This document shows, piece after piece, positions 46,332 through 55,911 of a stretch of 64,000 nt of DNA. Origin of the DNA: Herbaspirillum hiltneri N3 (lineage in GTDB: Bacteria; Pseudomonadota; Gammaproteobacteria; Burkholderiales; Burkholderiaceae_D). Position 1 is the stretch's first letter; each line of letters starts with the position of its first letter. The notes below the pieces were generated by a model. The model saw nothing but the letters and a program-made list of their open reading frames with translations. It was not told where the DNA came from and ran no database searches. Both the position numbers and the translations under genes were made by a program. The stretch spans positions 682,001 to 746,000 of the forward strand of contig NZ_CP011409.1 of assembly GCF_001267925.1 (NCBI RefSeq). Direction: 5' to 3'.

Positions 46332-48035
46332 TCAGCTGCCGTTGCGCACGCAGGCCGCCAGCGTCTGCAGCAGGAGATCCTGCGGCACGTTGGTGATCAG
46401 CGGCTGGCCCAGCGGTTTGATCAGAATGAACTTGATCGCGCCGCCTTCGTTCTTCTTGTCCACTTCCATCAGTTCCAGCCAACGCTCTGCGCCGAGATCG
46501 GGCGCTACCACCGGCAGGCCGGCGGCCTTCACCAGGGCGGTCAGGCGGTCCTTCGAGGCGGCGTCGATGTAGCCCAGGCGATGCGACAGATCAGCCGCCA
46601 TCACCATGCCGCAGCCTACCGCTTCGCCGTGCAGCCATTGGCCGTAGCCGAGGCCGTTTTCGATCGCGTGGCCGAAGGTGTGGCCGAAGTTGAGGATGGC
46701 GCGCAGGCCGCCCTCGCGTTCATCCTGGCGGACCACGTCGGCCTTGATCTCGCAAGAGCGCTGGATCGAGTAGGCCAGGGCGGCGTTATCCTTGGCCACC
46801 AGCTTGCCGATGTTGGCTTCGATCCAGTCGAAGAAGGGTGCGTCGATGATGGCGCCGTGCTTGATCACTTCGGCCAGGCCGGCCGCGAGTTCGCGCGGCG
46901 GCAGCGTGTGCAGCGTGGCGGTGTCGGCGATCACGGCCTGCGGCTGATAGAACGCACCGATCATGTTCTTGCCGAGCGGATGGTTGATGCCGGTCTTGCC
47001 GCCCACTGACGAATCGACCTGCGACAACAGCGTGGTCGGAATCTGCACGAACGGCACGCCGCGCATGTACGAGGCTGCGGCGTAGCCGGTCAGGTCGCCG
47101 ATGACGCCGCCGCCGAGCGCGACCAGCGTGGTCTTGCGATCGCATTTTTCGGCGAGCAGGACATCGAACACTTTCATCAGGCTGGTCCAGGTCTTTTGTT
47201 CTTCACCGTCGGGCAGAACGATTTCGGTGACTTGCTTGCCGGCGTCTTCGAGCAGCTTGCGCACGCGCGGCAGGTACAGCGGACCGACCTTGTCGTTGGT
47301 GACGACCGCGACGCGCTTGCCGCCGACGTGGCGCGTCAGCAATTCGGGGTTCGACAGCAGATCGTGGCCGATGGTGATCGGGTAGCTGCGTTCTCCCAGT
47401 TCGACTTGCAGGGCGATGGGGGCGAAAGTGGAGGCGGTCATGGCGGATTTGGCTGGGTCGGCTGATTGGGCTGATTGGGCGTGCGATGTTGCCGGCGCAA
47501 CGGCGGTATCGGTAATCTGTTTGGGTGCCAGCTCGAGCTGGCTCAGGATGGCTTGCACCAGGAACTGCACGTTGGGACGGCCGGTCTCGATGACGAAATC
47601 GGCCACTTCACGGTAGAAAGGGTCACGCTGGCGTGATAGCTCTTCGAGCTTGCGGCGGGGATCGGCGGTCTGCAGCAGCGGGCGATTCTTGTCGCGGCCG
47701 GTGCGTTGCAGGATCTGGTTGATGCCGGCGCGCAGATAAATCACGGTGCCGCGCTGCTTCAGGTAGGCGCGTGTTTCCGCACGCAGGATGGCGCCGCCGC
47801 CGGTGGCCAGGACGATGTCCTGCTGGGCGCTGAGTTCGCGGATGACGTCGGCTTCGCGCTTGCGAAAACTTTCCTCGCCTTCGATTTCAAAAATCACGGG
47901 AATGGTTGTGCCGGTGCGCGACTCGATCTCGTGATCGGAGTCGACGAAACGCTTGTTCAGTTTTTTCGCCAGGGCGCGCCCTATCGTTGTCTTGCCGGCG
48001 CCCATCAGGCCGACAAGAAAAATGCTTCCATTCAT
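46332..48035 (-). CDS. aroKB: Bifunctional shikimate kinase AroK / 3-dehydroquinate synthase AroB fusion
   Basis: One uninterrupted 567-codon frame. Residues 1-170 are shikimate kinase: P-loop [21 protein letters not shown] and ATGGGA. Residues 171-205 form an Ala/Gln/Ser-rich linker. Residues 206-567 are dehydroquinate synthase: [29 protein letters not shown] and the zinc ligands in [15 protein letters not shown] and HGE. An ATG at codon 199 (47441) matches a usual AroB start but has no ribosome site. The two enzymes act in the same pathway, non-consecutively. Confidence 0.93.
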   Translation of the reverse strand: MNGSIFLVGLMGAGKTTIGRALAKKLNKRFVDSDHEIESRTGTTIPVIFEIEGEESFRKREADVIRELSAQQDIVLATGGGAILRAETRAYLKQRGTVIYLRAGINQILQRTGRDKNRPLLQTADPRRKLEELSRQRDPFYREVADFVIETGRPNVQFLVQAILSQLELAPKQITDTAVAPATSHAQSAQSADPAKSAMTASTFAPIALQVELGERSYPITIGHDLLSNPELLTRHVGGKRVAVVTNDKVGPLYLPRVRKLLEDAGKQVTEIVLPDGEEQKTWTSLMKVFDVLLAEKCDRKTTLVALGGGVIGDLTGYAAASYMRGVPFVQIPTTLLSQVDSSVGGKTGINHPLGKNMIGAFYQPQAVIADTATLHTLPPRELAAGLAEVIKHGAIIDAPFFDWIEANIGKLVAKDNAALAYSIQRSCEIKADVVRQDEREGGLRAILNFGHTFGHAIENGLGYGQWLHGEAVGCGMVMAADLSHRLGYIDAASKDRLTALVKAAGLPVVAPDLGAERWLELMEVDKKNEGGAIKFILIKPLGQPLITNVPQDLLLQTLAACVRNGS

Positions 48036-48104
48036 ATGCGATTTTCACTGCGGGATTGTCCGGATAGCTGATCGCCGGAGGCCGCTGTTATTGGTTTTTC
48101 GGCC

Positions 48105-48150
48105 CGCCTTGTTGCAACCAGCTGCAACAGGCGATTTTACCGCCTGTTGC
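48105..48150 (-). promoter_or_regulatory. Mutually exclusive hairpins between pilQ and aroKB
   Basis: Three segments share one sequence: CGCCTTGTTGCA (48105-48116), GCAACAGGCG (48124-48133) and CGCCTGTTGC (48141-48150). The middle segment can pair perfectly over 10 bp with the third or, with one bulged T, over 11 bp with the first. In the leftward transcript this gives two competing hairpins, as in attenuators, but no T-run follows either. Confidence 0.5.
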
Positions 48151-48205
48151 GCCGTTGTCGGGGAAATATCAGGGAAAACATGGTTTTCGATCCCTTTTTG
48201 GCCTG

Positions 48206-50269
48206 CTACCGCAGGAAATTGCGGTCGGCGACGATTTTCGGCGTGAGGAAGATCAGCAGTTCGGTCTTGTGGTCGATGCGGGCGCTATGCCGGAACAGAT
48301 TGCCCAATAGCGGAATGTCGCCCAGCAGCGGCACCTTGGAAACGGTGTTCGATTCGGTCTGCGTGTAGATGCCGCCGATCACCACGGTGCCGCCGTTTTC
48401 CACCTGCACCAGCGTCCTGACGTGTTTGGTGTTGATCGCCAGTCCGCCCGGCGTGGCGGTGCCGCGGCTGTCCTTGTTGATGTCGACGTTGAGGATGACG
48501 TTGCCGTCGGGCGTGATCTGCGGCGTCACTTCCAGTTTGAGGTTGGCCTTCTTGAATGCAGTCGAAGTAGCGCCGCTGCTGGTGGCTTGCTGGTAGGGAA
48601 TTTCTTCGCCCTGTTCGATCAGCGCGGGTTGCTGGTCGGCCGTGACCACGCGCGGGCTGGAGACGATCTTGCCTTTGCCGTCGGCTTCCAGCGCCGACAG
48701 TTCGAGCGTGAGGAAGCGATTGGCGGCGGCGTTGAACAGGCTCAGCGCGACATTGCCCGCAGCTGCACCGCCGATCCCTTGCGCCGGCAGGTTGACGGCA
48801 TGATTGGCAGTGTACGAATTGGCGGCGGCCTTGGTCAGCCCGGCGACTTCGCCGACCTGGTTGTAGGTGCTGCCGGCGGCGACGCCGTTGGCCTTTGCGG
48901 AAAATCCCAGGCGTGCGCCAAGGTTGCGGCTGAAGCTGTCGTCGGCTTCGACGATGCGCGCTTCGATCAGCACCTGGCGCGAGGCGACGTCGATCTTTTC
49001 CAGCAGCTTGCGGATGTTGTCGAGCACCGAGGGCGTATCGGTGACGAATAGCTGATTGGTACGCTGATCGACCACCGCGCTGCCGCGACGCGACAACAGT
49101 GCAGGGCGGCGATCGCTGTTCGGACTGATGCCGGCGGCAACGTCCTCACCGAACACTTTGCGGAAGGCTTCGGCCTTCTGGTAGTTGAGCTGGAACACTT
49201 CGGCGCGCAGCGGTTCGAGTTCGGCGATCTGGGCGCGCTGTTCGAGCTCAAGCCGTTCGCGCGCCAGCAGTTCCTCGCGCGGCGCCACCCACATGACGTT
49301 GCCGTTGCGGCGCATGTCCAGCCCGCGCGCCTGCAACACGATGTCCAGCGCCTGGTCCCACGGCACCTCCTTCAGTCGCAGCGTCAATGCGCCGCCGACG
49401 CCATCGCTGGCGATGATGTTGATGCCCGTGAAGTCGGCCAGCACCTGCAGGATGGCGCGCACTTCGATGTTCTGGAATTGCAGCGACAGCTTGTCGCCAC
49501 GGTAGGGCTGGTGACGTTGCGCAGGCCCCTTGCCGGTCTCGGTCGGCGTGCGTACTTCGATTACCAGCTGCGCATCCTTTTGATGGGCGTGGTACTCCGC
49601 CAGCGTCTCGGTGTCGATCAGCAGCCGCACGTCCGCGCCGTGGCTGCTGCTGGCGATGGTCTTCACAGGCGTACCGAAATCGCTGACGTCCAGGCGTCGC
49701 GGAGAGTGTTCGGGAACGCCGGTGTTGAGGATGTCGGCGACGATTTGCCGTCCTTGCTGGCGGATGTCGAGCGCTGTTTCCGGCCCGGGCAGATCGACGA
49801 TGATGCGGCCTTCGCCTTGTGAGCCGCGACGGAAGTCGATACCGCCGATCACGGGCCTGCTGTTGGCGACCGGCAGCACGTCGCTGCCGGAGAGGGTGGC
49901 GATGACGGTGTCGGCTTCGGTGCGCACGGAGTAGGGCGGCATGTGCCTGAGGTTGAGCACGACGCGGCTGCGTCCCGCAGCGGAGGCGACCGTGACGCCG
50001 CGCAATGCGCCGGTGTCGGCGCCTGGCGGACGCGCGTCAGCGGTGTTTTCGGTGTCGGCAAGATCGATGACGATGCGGGCCGGCGAGACGGTGGAGAAAT
50101 GCACCGGCGGCGTTGCAGGTGCCATGCGCAACCTGATCCTGACTTCGACGCTGCTGTCGCGCTGGGCAACGTCGACCGCGAGGATGGCATTGCGCTGCGC
50201 CTGCGCACTGCCGCATGTCAGCAACCAGAACATGGTCAGCAGCGCCATCCGGCGGATCGAATGCGTCAT
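48206..50269 (-). CDS. pilQ: Type IV pilus secretin PilQ
   Basis: PilQ forms the outer-membrane pore for type IV pili. The 687 residues comprise a signal peptide (cleaved after GSAQA), two AMIN-type peptidoglycan-binding regions (to about 270), an STN/N0 domain (LSLQFQNIEVRAILQVLADFTG), an N1 domain and the secretin core (VPLLGDIPLLGNLFRH near the end). Its ATG overlaps the pilP stop (ATGA). Last gene of pilMNOPQ. Confidence 0.96.
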   Translation of the reverse strand: MTHSIRRMALLTMFWLLTCGSAQAQRNAILAVDVAQRDSSVEVRIRLRMAPATPPVHFSTVSPARIVIDLADTENTADARPPGADTGALRGVTVASAAGRSRVVLNLRHMPPYSVRTEADTVIATLSGSDVLPVANSRPVIGGIDFRRGSQGEGRIIVDLPGPETALDIRQQGRQIVADILNTGVPEHSPRRLDVSDFGTPVKTIASSSHGADVRLLIDTETLAEYHAHQKDAQLVIEVRTPTETGKGPAQRHQPYRGDKLSLQFQNIEVRAILQVLADFTGINIIASDGVGGALTLRLKEVPWDQALDIVLQARGLDMRRNGNVMWVAPREELLARERLELEQRAQIAELEPLRAEVFQLNYQKAEAFRKVFGEDVAAGISPNSDRRPALLSRRGSAVVDQRTNQLFVTDTPSVLDNIRKLLEKIDVASRQVLIEARIVEADDSFSRNLGARLGFSAKANGVAAGSTYNQVGEVAGLTKAAANSYTANHAVNLPAQGIGGAAAGNVALSLFNAAANRFLTLELSALEADGKGKIVSSPRVVTADQQPALIEQGEEIPYQQATSSGATSTAFKKANLKLEVTPQITPDGNVILNVDINKDSRGTATPGGLAINTKHVRTLVQVENGGTVVIGGIYTQTESNTVSKVPLLGDIPLLGNLFRHSARIDHKTELLIFLTPKIVADRNFLR

Positions 50270-50811
50270 TTTCCGCGTCCTTGTAGTTCAAGTGTCGACA
50301 TGCGCTTTTCCCAGTCGCCGTTGCTGAGGATCAGTTCTTCCAGCTCGACGCGTCCGTCCGCAATGCGGCGGATCACGCCGAAATTCCGGCCCAGGTAATC
50401 ACCGGTGCGTGACGGATAGACGATCCCGTCGACCTGCAGCAGGGCGTCGGTGCGGCCTTCGCGCGACAGCGTGCCGACCATGCGTATCGATTCCAGCGGG
50501 ATGTCTTCAAGGGGCTGTTTTGCGCCGCGCTGTCGGGGGCGTTCGCCGGCAGTTGCATCGACAGGAACAAGGGCGGGATGGCCGAATGGCGTCATTGCAT
50601 TTTCATCGTCTGCGACGGCATACGTGTAAGGAACAAAGTCATTTGCGGGCTGGACCGGCGGCGCGGTTGCGGATGTGTTGCGCCGGATCGTGTCGAGTTG
50701 CGCGCGCAGCTGATCCGGCGTCTCGCGTTCGGCGCAACTTGCCAGCAACAGTGCAGACAACAGCACCACCAGGATCGCGGACAACGACATGCGTGCCGGT
50801 TTGCCGTTCAT
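50266..50811 (-). CDS. pilP: Type IV pilus lipoprotein PilP
   Basis: PilP links the inner-membrane PilMNO complex to the secretin. The 181-residue protein from ATG 50811 has a lipoprotein signal (LLASC) and the C-terminal beta domain (YLGRNFGVIRRIADGRVELEELI). It overlaps pilO and pilQ by 4 nt each; upstream in-frame sequence to 50949 is pilO read in another frame. Confidence 0.95.
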   Translation of the reverse strand: MNGKPARMSLSAILVVLLSALLLASCAERETPDQLRAQLDTIRRNTSATAPPVQPANDFVPYTYAVADDENAMTPFGHPALVPVDATAGERPRQRGAKQPLEDIPLESIRMVGTLSREGRTDALLQVDGIVYPSRTGDYLGRNFGVIRRIADGRVELEELILSNGDWEKRMSTLELQGRGK

Positions 50812-51413
50812 GATTTGTCCTCTTTGCCGGAATCGCGGCGATAGGCAAGGGCGACGGCCTCCAGCCTGACCTGGCCGGGACGGTCGGCGTTGCTCACGCG
50901 CATGTCGCTCAGAATCACCAGATGCGTCATCGCCGCGATGTCTGCGCAAAAGCGGCCGACGTCGTGATAGTTGCCGCTCACCCGGATGGCGACGGGCGCT
51001 TCAACATAGCCGTGTCCGGTGTCGGGGCGTCCCGGCCTTGCAAACTCAAATTGCAGCCGGTTTTGCAGCGCGGCGTCGCTGATGCCATTCAGCACCAGAT
51101 CGATGTCGATGTTTGGGTGCAGTTGCTGTTCGAGTATCGCCACGCGCTGTTTCATATCCTGAACGCGCTGCGCGGAATGCGCGAACGTCGTCGCCCGGCG
51201 ATGCTTTTCCGGATACGCGGACTTTAGCGCGGCGTAGTCTTGTTCGTTGCGTGCCAGCGCCTCGATGTCCGGCATCAGATAAAGCTGCCGGCCCGCCAGC
51301 AGCACGGCCAGAAATAGCATCGACAGCAAGGCGTTGCGCCACGCGCGCGGCCAGGTCGACGGATGCCGGTCGTTGAGCTCGCGCCATTGCAGGATCAGCG
51401 CCGCCGGGCTCAT
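50808..51413 (-). CDS. pilO: Type IV pilus assembly protein PilO
   Basis: A 201-residue bitopic inner-membrane protein: short cytoplasmic N-terminus, one membrane segment (ALLSMLFLAVLLAG), a coiled region and a periplasmic ferredoxin-like domain. It heterodimerises with PilN. Both ends overlap neighbours by 4 nt. Confidence 0.94.
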   Translation of the reverse strand: MSPAALILQWRELNDRHPSTWPRAWRNALLSMLFLAVLLAGRQLYLMPDIEALARNEQDYAALKSAYPEKHRRATTFAHSAQRVQDMKQRVAILEQQLHPNIDIDLVLNGISDAALQNRLQFEFARPGRPDTGHGYVEAPVAIRVSGNYHDVGRFCADIAAMTHLVILSDMRVSNADRPGQVRLEAVALAYRRDSGKEDKS

Positions 51414-51985
51414 GGCGTCGCTACGGCGCGATGGCCGCCAGTGATCACGAAATCATGGACGCCGCCTGGCGCTGTCGCTGCCATGGCCGGGACGGCATTG
51501 GTGGCGCTGCGCGCTTCCTGCAATTCGATCTGCGTGAACACGCCGTCAGCGTCGCGCAATGCTTCGAGCAGTTGCATCACATGCCGGTGCGACGGCGCCG
51601 ATCCGCTGAGCGTAAACCGGCGTCCTTGCTGTACCAGCGTGGTGAGGAAGACTTGCGGCGGCATCCGGCGCGCCAGTTCTCCCAGCAATTGCGGCGCATC
51701 GTTGCGTTGCTGTTGAAGCGCTTCCAGATGGCGCTGCTTGCGGCCAAGTTCAGCGATCTGTTCGTCTTGTTGCTTGCCGATGCTGATCGCAGCATCCAGC
51801 TGCGCGTGTTCGGTGCGCAGCAAATTGAGCAGTTGCTGCTGCTGTGCGGCCTGATCGGCGATATGCCATGAGAAGGCCAGAATAACGGCGAACCCGGCGG
51901 CCACCGTTGCAGCCAACCGCAGGTAAAAGCGGCGATGGGCGCCCGCCGCCAGATTGCGCTGCGCGAGAAAATTGACGCCGCTCAT
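51410..51985 (-). CDS. pilN: Type IV pilus assembly protein PilN
   Basis: A 191-residue bitopic protein opening MSGVNFLAQRN, the conserved cytoplasmic segment that binds PilM, followed by one membrane segment (VAAGFAVILAFSW), a coiled coil and a periplasmic domain. The ATG at 51985 overlaps the pilM stop; the longer open frame to 52366 is antisense-like shadow. Confidence 0.94.
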   Translation of the reverse strand: MSGVNFLAQRNLAAGAHRRFYLRLAATVAAGFAVILAFSWHIADQAAQQQQLLNLLRTEHAQLDAAISIGKQQDEQIAELGRKQRHLEALQQQRNDAPQLLGELARRMPPQVFLTTLVQQGRRFTLSGSAPSHRHVMQLLEALRDADGVFTQIELQEARSATNAVPAMAATAPGGVHDFVITGGHRAVATP

Positions 51986-53019
51986 CGATCGAAGCGCCGC
52001 AAGGCCAGACCGCATGCCGTGACGCAAGCCGGTGCGTCCGCCGCCAATTGTGCGCGGTCGATGGCGGGCGCCAGCGCCATGCCGGCGAAAGGCGTCGCCA
52101 CGGCAGTGCTGATCGCCGTGTGCTCGCGCACCGCTTCCACCATGCCGGGAATGCTTGCTCCTGGTCCCGTCAGTAAGATATTTTCCGGCGCCAGCGATGT
52201 TTGCTGCTGCAGCGTCTGCATCGCCCGCGCAATCTGTCCGGCGGCGTGCGCCAGATAAGTCGCCAGGACCTCGGGCTGGTCGCCGTCGTATTGCTGCAGA
52301 TCGCGCTGCAATTGCCGGTGGCCGATGGCGAGTTGCCGTTCGCCGGCGATCCGGCCGTGGCGGCACAGGGACAGGAGCGCACCGTGCGTTTCCAGGTTCG
52401 CCAGCGCGAAGGCAGAAGAGGTGTGTGCAGCAGCCGTTGTTCCGGTCAGCGCCGCCAGCGCGGCATGACTTTCGATGTCGGCGACCACGGCCTGCAATCC
52501 CAGTGACTCTGCGACGGCAATGCGGTCTTCGACGTCATCCCGCCGTGTCGCGGCAATCAGCATGTCGAGCTGACCGGGTGCATTGGGTGTCGGTCCGATG
52601 ATGCGAAAATCCAGCAAGGCTTGCACCAGCGGATAAGGCAACAGGCTTTCGATGTGCCGCTCGGCCAGGGCGGTGTGCTGGGCCTGACTGCTGCCCGCGG
52701 GGAGTGCAAGTATCTGCGTGATCGTGCTCGCCGAGGGGATTGCGATGGCGACTTGCCTGGCCTGCGATCCGCTTTTCCCCCACAGGCGGGACGCGGCTTC
52801 CATGACCTGGCGCAGGTTGCTGATGCCTTCATCGCCGATGGCGCCGTCGGGCAGCGCTTCACGTGCGCAGTATTCGAGTTGTGCGGCCTGGGCGCTGTGT
52901 CCGGAGAATTCGGCCATCCGCACTTCGGACCGGCCGATATCCAGGCCAACCATTGGCGGCACGGCACGGAATAAGGTGCGAACGAAGGTGCGGGGGAAAA
53001 AGCGGGCTAGCGGGGACAA
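51982..53019 (-). CDS. pilM: Type IV pilus assembly ATPase-like protein PilM
   Basis: PilM is an actin-like cytoplasmic protein that binds PilN. About 345 residues; the VGLDIGRSEVRMAEF phosphate-1-like motif and central AIPSAST region fit. The start is unclear: no ATG exists before the one in PPMVGLDIG, so I use a TTG at 53017-53019 with GGAA upstream; another TTG at 53070 is in frame. First gene of pilMNOPQ, divergent from mrcA. Confidence 0.92.
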   Translation of the reverse strand: MSPLARFFPRTFVRTLFRAVPPMVGLDIGRSEVRMAEFSGHSAQAAQLEYCAREALPDGAIGDEGISNLRQVMEAASRLWGKSGSQARQVAIAIPSASTITQILALPAGSSQAQHTALAERHIESLLPYPLVQALLDFRIIGPTPNAPGQLDMLIAATRRDDVEDRIAVAESLGLQAVVADIESHAALAALTGTTAAAHTSSAFALANLETHGALLSLCRHGRIAGERQLAIGHRQLQRDLQQYDGDQPEVLATYLAHAAGQIARAMQTLQQQTSLAPENILLTGPGASIPGMVEAVREHTAISTAVATPFAGMALAPAIDRAQLAADAPACVTACGLALRRFDR

Positions 53020-53087
53020 GATTGCATTCCGGAAACACGTGTTTGCATGGCGCAGCCGCGAACTGTCCAACCGTCCAGCTGAGAATA

Positions 53088-53134
53088 GTTGTTATTAAAA
53101 CAACATGCGGCATCCTAGCAACAACATTTGTTGT
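53088..53134. promoter_or_regulatory. Paired inverted repeats upstream of pilM
   Basis: GTTGTT-5 nt-AACAAC (53088-53104) and ACAACA-TT-TGTTGT (53121-53134) share the CAACA/TGTTG theme and lie 69-115 nt upstream of the proposed pilM start. They look like paired operator sites; no terminator T-run is present. Confidence 0.5.
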
Positions 53135-53313
53135 CTGTAAAGCAATTTACCCGGTGATATCACGACAGGCGGTGAGAAACTTTCCGGCGTAAACGGTTTC
53201 TGAGCAACGATTCCATTGCGCCGGACGGTTCCGATCACGACCACCGGCGCCGCAGGTCAGCATGCCCGGCCCGTTTCCGGAGAATTGCCGGATTTCACCT
53301 TCCCGCAAGTCGT

Positions 53314-53319
53314 TATAAT
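53314..53319 (+). promoter_or_regulatory. mrcA: Candidate -10 box for mrcA
   Basis: TATAAT 34 nt before the ATG. No convincing -35 hexamer at the right distance. Confidence 0.35.
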
Positions 53320-53352
53320 GGGAGGATTGTCTTTCTCACCAGTCTCACACGC

Positions 53353-55803
53353 ATGACCACCCCAGAAAACAACGGCAAAGCGCCAGCTTCGCAACCCGCT
53401 GACGCAACACCGAATCCTGCGAGTGCCTCCGCGCCTGCAGCCGCTCCGGGCTCCGGCTCCGCTCCCGTCAAGAAAGCCAGAAAGCGCCTGCATCCGGTCC
53501 TGCGCGTACTGCTGGGCGGCATCGGCGTGCTGGTGGCGCTGGTGCTGATGGCGGTGCTGGTACTGGGCTTCGTGGTCACGCTGGCTTATCCCAAGCTGCC
53601 CGATCTCGACACGCTAACCGACTATCGTCCCAAGATTCCGCTGCGCGTATTCTCCGCGGACGGCGTGCTGATCGGCGAGTTCGGTGAAGAGCGCCGCAAC
53701 CTGGTGCACATCAAGGACATACCGGACATCATGAAGAAGGCCGTGCTGGCGATTGAAGACGATCGCTTCTATGAGCACGGCGGCGTCGATTATCAGGGCA
53801 TCGTGCGCGCTTCGTTCGCCAACCTGTCGGGCGGCGGCGGCGGCGCCAGCACCATCACGCAGCAGGTGGCGCGCAATTTCTTCCTCACCAGCAATGAACC
53901 GACCTTCCTGCAAAAGGCTTCGCGCAAATTCCTCTACGAAATTCCGCTGGCCTGGAAAATCGAGCGCAACCTGACCAAGGACCAGATCCTCGAGGTCTAT
54001 ATGAACCAGATTTATCTGGGGCAGCGCGCCTACGGTTTTTCTTCGGCGGCGCAGATCTACTTCGGCAAGCAGCTCAAGGAGCTGACCATTGCCGAATCCG
54101 CCATGCTGGCCGGCTTGCCGAAGGCGCCGTCAGCCTACAACCCGGTGGTCAATCCGAAACGCGCCCATGCGCGCCAGCAATACATCTTGCTGCGCATGCG
54201 CCAGCTCGGCTACATCACCGACCAGCAATACACCCAGGCCAAGGATGAGGAACTGAAGGTCAAGACCGACAGCACCGCCTTTGGCGTGCATGCGGAATAC
54301 GTTTCGGAAATGGCGCGCCAACTGGTCTACGCGCAGTTCAAGGACGACACATACACGCGCGGCCTCAACGTCTTCACCACCATCACCAAGGCCGATCAGG
54401 ACGCCGCCTACCTGGCGCTGCGTCGCGGCATCATCGACTACGAACGCCGCCACGGTTATCGCGGTCCGGAAGGCTACATGGAGATTCCGACCGCCTCGAA
54501 GGAGGAAGCCGACGACGCCATCGAATCCGAACTGGCCGACCATCCCGACAGCGACGACCTGATCGCCGCCGTCGTGCTGGAAGCGACCACCAAGGAAATC
54601 ACTGCGGTACTGGCGACCGGCGACGAGATCAAGATTTCCGGCAGCGGCCTCGGCTTCGCCGGCAACCTGCTCAGCGAGAAAGCGCCGCCGCAGAAGAAGA
54701 TCAAGCGCGGCGCCATCATCCGCGTCTTCCAGGACGGCAAGAACTGGATCGTCACGCAAATGCCGGAAGTCGAATCGGCGTTCATCTCGCTCGATCCGAA
54801 CGACGGCTCGATCCGTTCGCTGGTGGGCGGCTTCGACTTCAACCGCAACAAGTTCAACCACGTGATCCAGGCGTGGCGCCAGCCGGGCTCGTCGTTCAAG
54901 CCGTTCATCTATTCGTCGTCACTGGAAAAAGGCTTGTCGCCGGCCACCATCATCAATGATGCGCCGCTGACGTTCACCCAGACCGGCGGCCAGGTGTGGC
55001 AGCCCAAGAACTACGGCGGCAAGTTCGAAGGCCCGATCTCGATGCGCCGCGCGCTGCAAAAGTCGATCAACCTGGTGTCGATCCGCATCCTCGAACGTGT
55101 CGGCGTCAAGTATGCGCAGGAGTACATCACGCGCTTCGGCTTCGACGCCGACAAGAACCCGCCTTACCTGACCCTGGCGCTGGGCGCAGGCGCGGTGACG
55201 CCGCTGCAGATGGTGGGCGCGTACTCGGTCTTCGCCAATGGCGGCTACAAGATCAATCCTTACCTGATCTCCAAGATCACCGACAACAACGGCAACACCT
55301 TGTCCGAGGCGCAGCCGGCCCGTTCCGGCGACGAAGCCAACCGCGTCATCGACGCGCGCAACGCCTTCGTGATGGACAGCATGCTGCGCGACGTCGTGCG
55401 TCACGGCACCGCGGTCAAGGCGCTCTCGCTCAAGCGCACCGATCTGGCAGGCAAGACCGGCACCACCAACGATTCGATGGATGCCTGGTTCGCCGGTTAC
55501 CAGCCGAACCTGGTCGGCATCGCCTGGATGGGCTACGACCAGCCGAAAAGCCTGGGTGACCGCGAAACCGGCGGCGGCCTGGCGTTGCCGATCTGGATCA
55601 GCTACATGCAGAAGGCGCTCAAGGACGTGCCGATGGTTGACCGCACCGTGCCTTCCGGCCTGATCGAGTCCGGCGGCGAGTACTACTATGCTGAATATCC
55701 GCCGAGCGCAAGCGTGCGCGACCTGGGCCTGGGCGAACATGGCGCGGCAGCATCGCCGGAAGAAGAAAAAGCCAAGAACCAGATGAAGAACGAATTGTTC
55801 TGA
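53353..55803 (+). CDS. mrcA: Penicillin-binding protein 1A (bifunctional transglycosylase/transpeptidase)
   Basis: PBP1A polymerises and cross-links peptidoglycan. The 816 residues have a Pro/Ala-rich cytoplasmic tail, one membrane anchor (about 50-78), the GT51 domain (EDDRFYEHGGVDYQGI, GASTITQQVARNFF), an OB-like insert, and the transpeptidase domain with SxxK (PGSSFKPF), SxN and KTGTTN. Divergent from pilMNOPQ, a common arrangement. Confidence 0.97.
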   Translation: MTTPENNGKAPASQPADATPNPASASAPAAAPGSGSAPVKKARKRLHPVLRVLLGGIGVLVALVLMAVLVLGFVVTLAYPKLPDLDTLTDYRPKIPLRVFSADGVLIGEFGEERRNLVHIKDIPDIMKKAVLAIEDDRFYEHGGVDYQGIVRASFANLSGGGGGASTITQQVARNFFLTSNEPTFLQKASRKFLYEIPLAWKIERNLTKDQILEVYMNQIYLGQRAYGFSSAAQIYFGKQLKELTIAESAMLAGLPKAPSAYNPVVNPKRAHARQQYILLRMRQLGYITDQQYTQAKDEELKVKTDSTAFGVHAEYVSEMARQLVYAQFKDDTYTRGLNVFTTITKADQDAAYLALRRGIIDYERRHGYRGPEGYMEIPTASKEEADDAIESELADHPDSDDLIAAVVLEATTKEITAVLATGDEIKISGSGLGFAGNLLSEKAPPQKKIKRGAIIRVFQDGKNWIVTQMPEVESAFISLDPNDGSIRSLVGGFDFNRNKFNHVIQAWRQPGSSFKPFIYSSSLEKGLSPATIINDAPLTFTQTGGQVWQPKNYGGKFEGPISMRRALQKSINLVSIRILERVGVKYAQEYITRFGFDADKNPPYLTLALGAGAVTPLQMVGAYSVFANGGYKINPYLISKITDNNGNTLSEAQPARSGDEANRVIDARNAFVMDSMLRDVVRHGTAVKALSLKRTDLAGKTGTTNDSMDAWFAGYQPNLVGIAWMGYDQPKSLGDRETGGGLALPIWISYMQKALKDVPMVDRTVPSGLIESGGEYYYAEYPPSASVRDLGLGEHGAAASPEEEKAKNQMKNELF

Positions 55804-55851
55804 CGGCCGCAACATCACCTATCGGTTATCGGTAATCCGAAGGCGCAAAAG

Positions 55852-55886
55852 AAAACGGCAGGGTTATCCAACCCTGCCGTTTTTTT
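55852..55886. terminator. Bidirectional terminator between mrcA and queC
   Basis: A 14-bp perfect stem (AAAACGGCAGGGTT / AACCCTGCCGTTTT) with an ATCC loop and T-run on both strands lies between convergent genes. Confidence 0.95.
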
Positions 55887-55911
55887 ACGTCTGAATATCG
55901 TGTTCAGGTCG

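Larger units (their letters stand above)
53020..53352. other. Divergent promoter region between pilM and mrcA
   Basis: 333 bp without a credible gene. It has two TTGTT/AACAA-type inverted repeats near pilM (53088-53134) and a TATAAT near mrcA. Confidence 0.65.

Noticed and set aside
47441..48035. Separate aroK and aroB genes
   Set aside because: No stop codon between the domains and no ribosome site before the internal ATG at 47441, so I annotate a fusion.
53257..53579. Minus-strand open frames before and inside mrcA
   Set aside because: Antisense to the PBP1A N-terminus and promoter; no motif.
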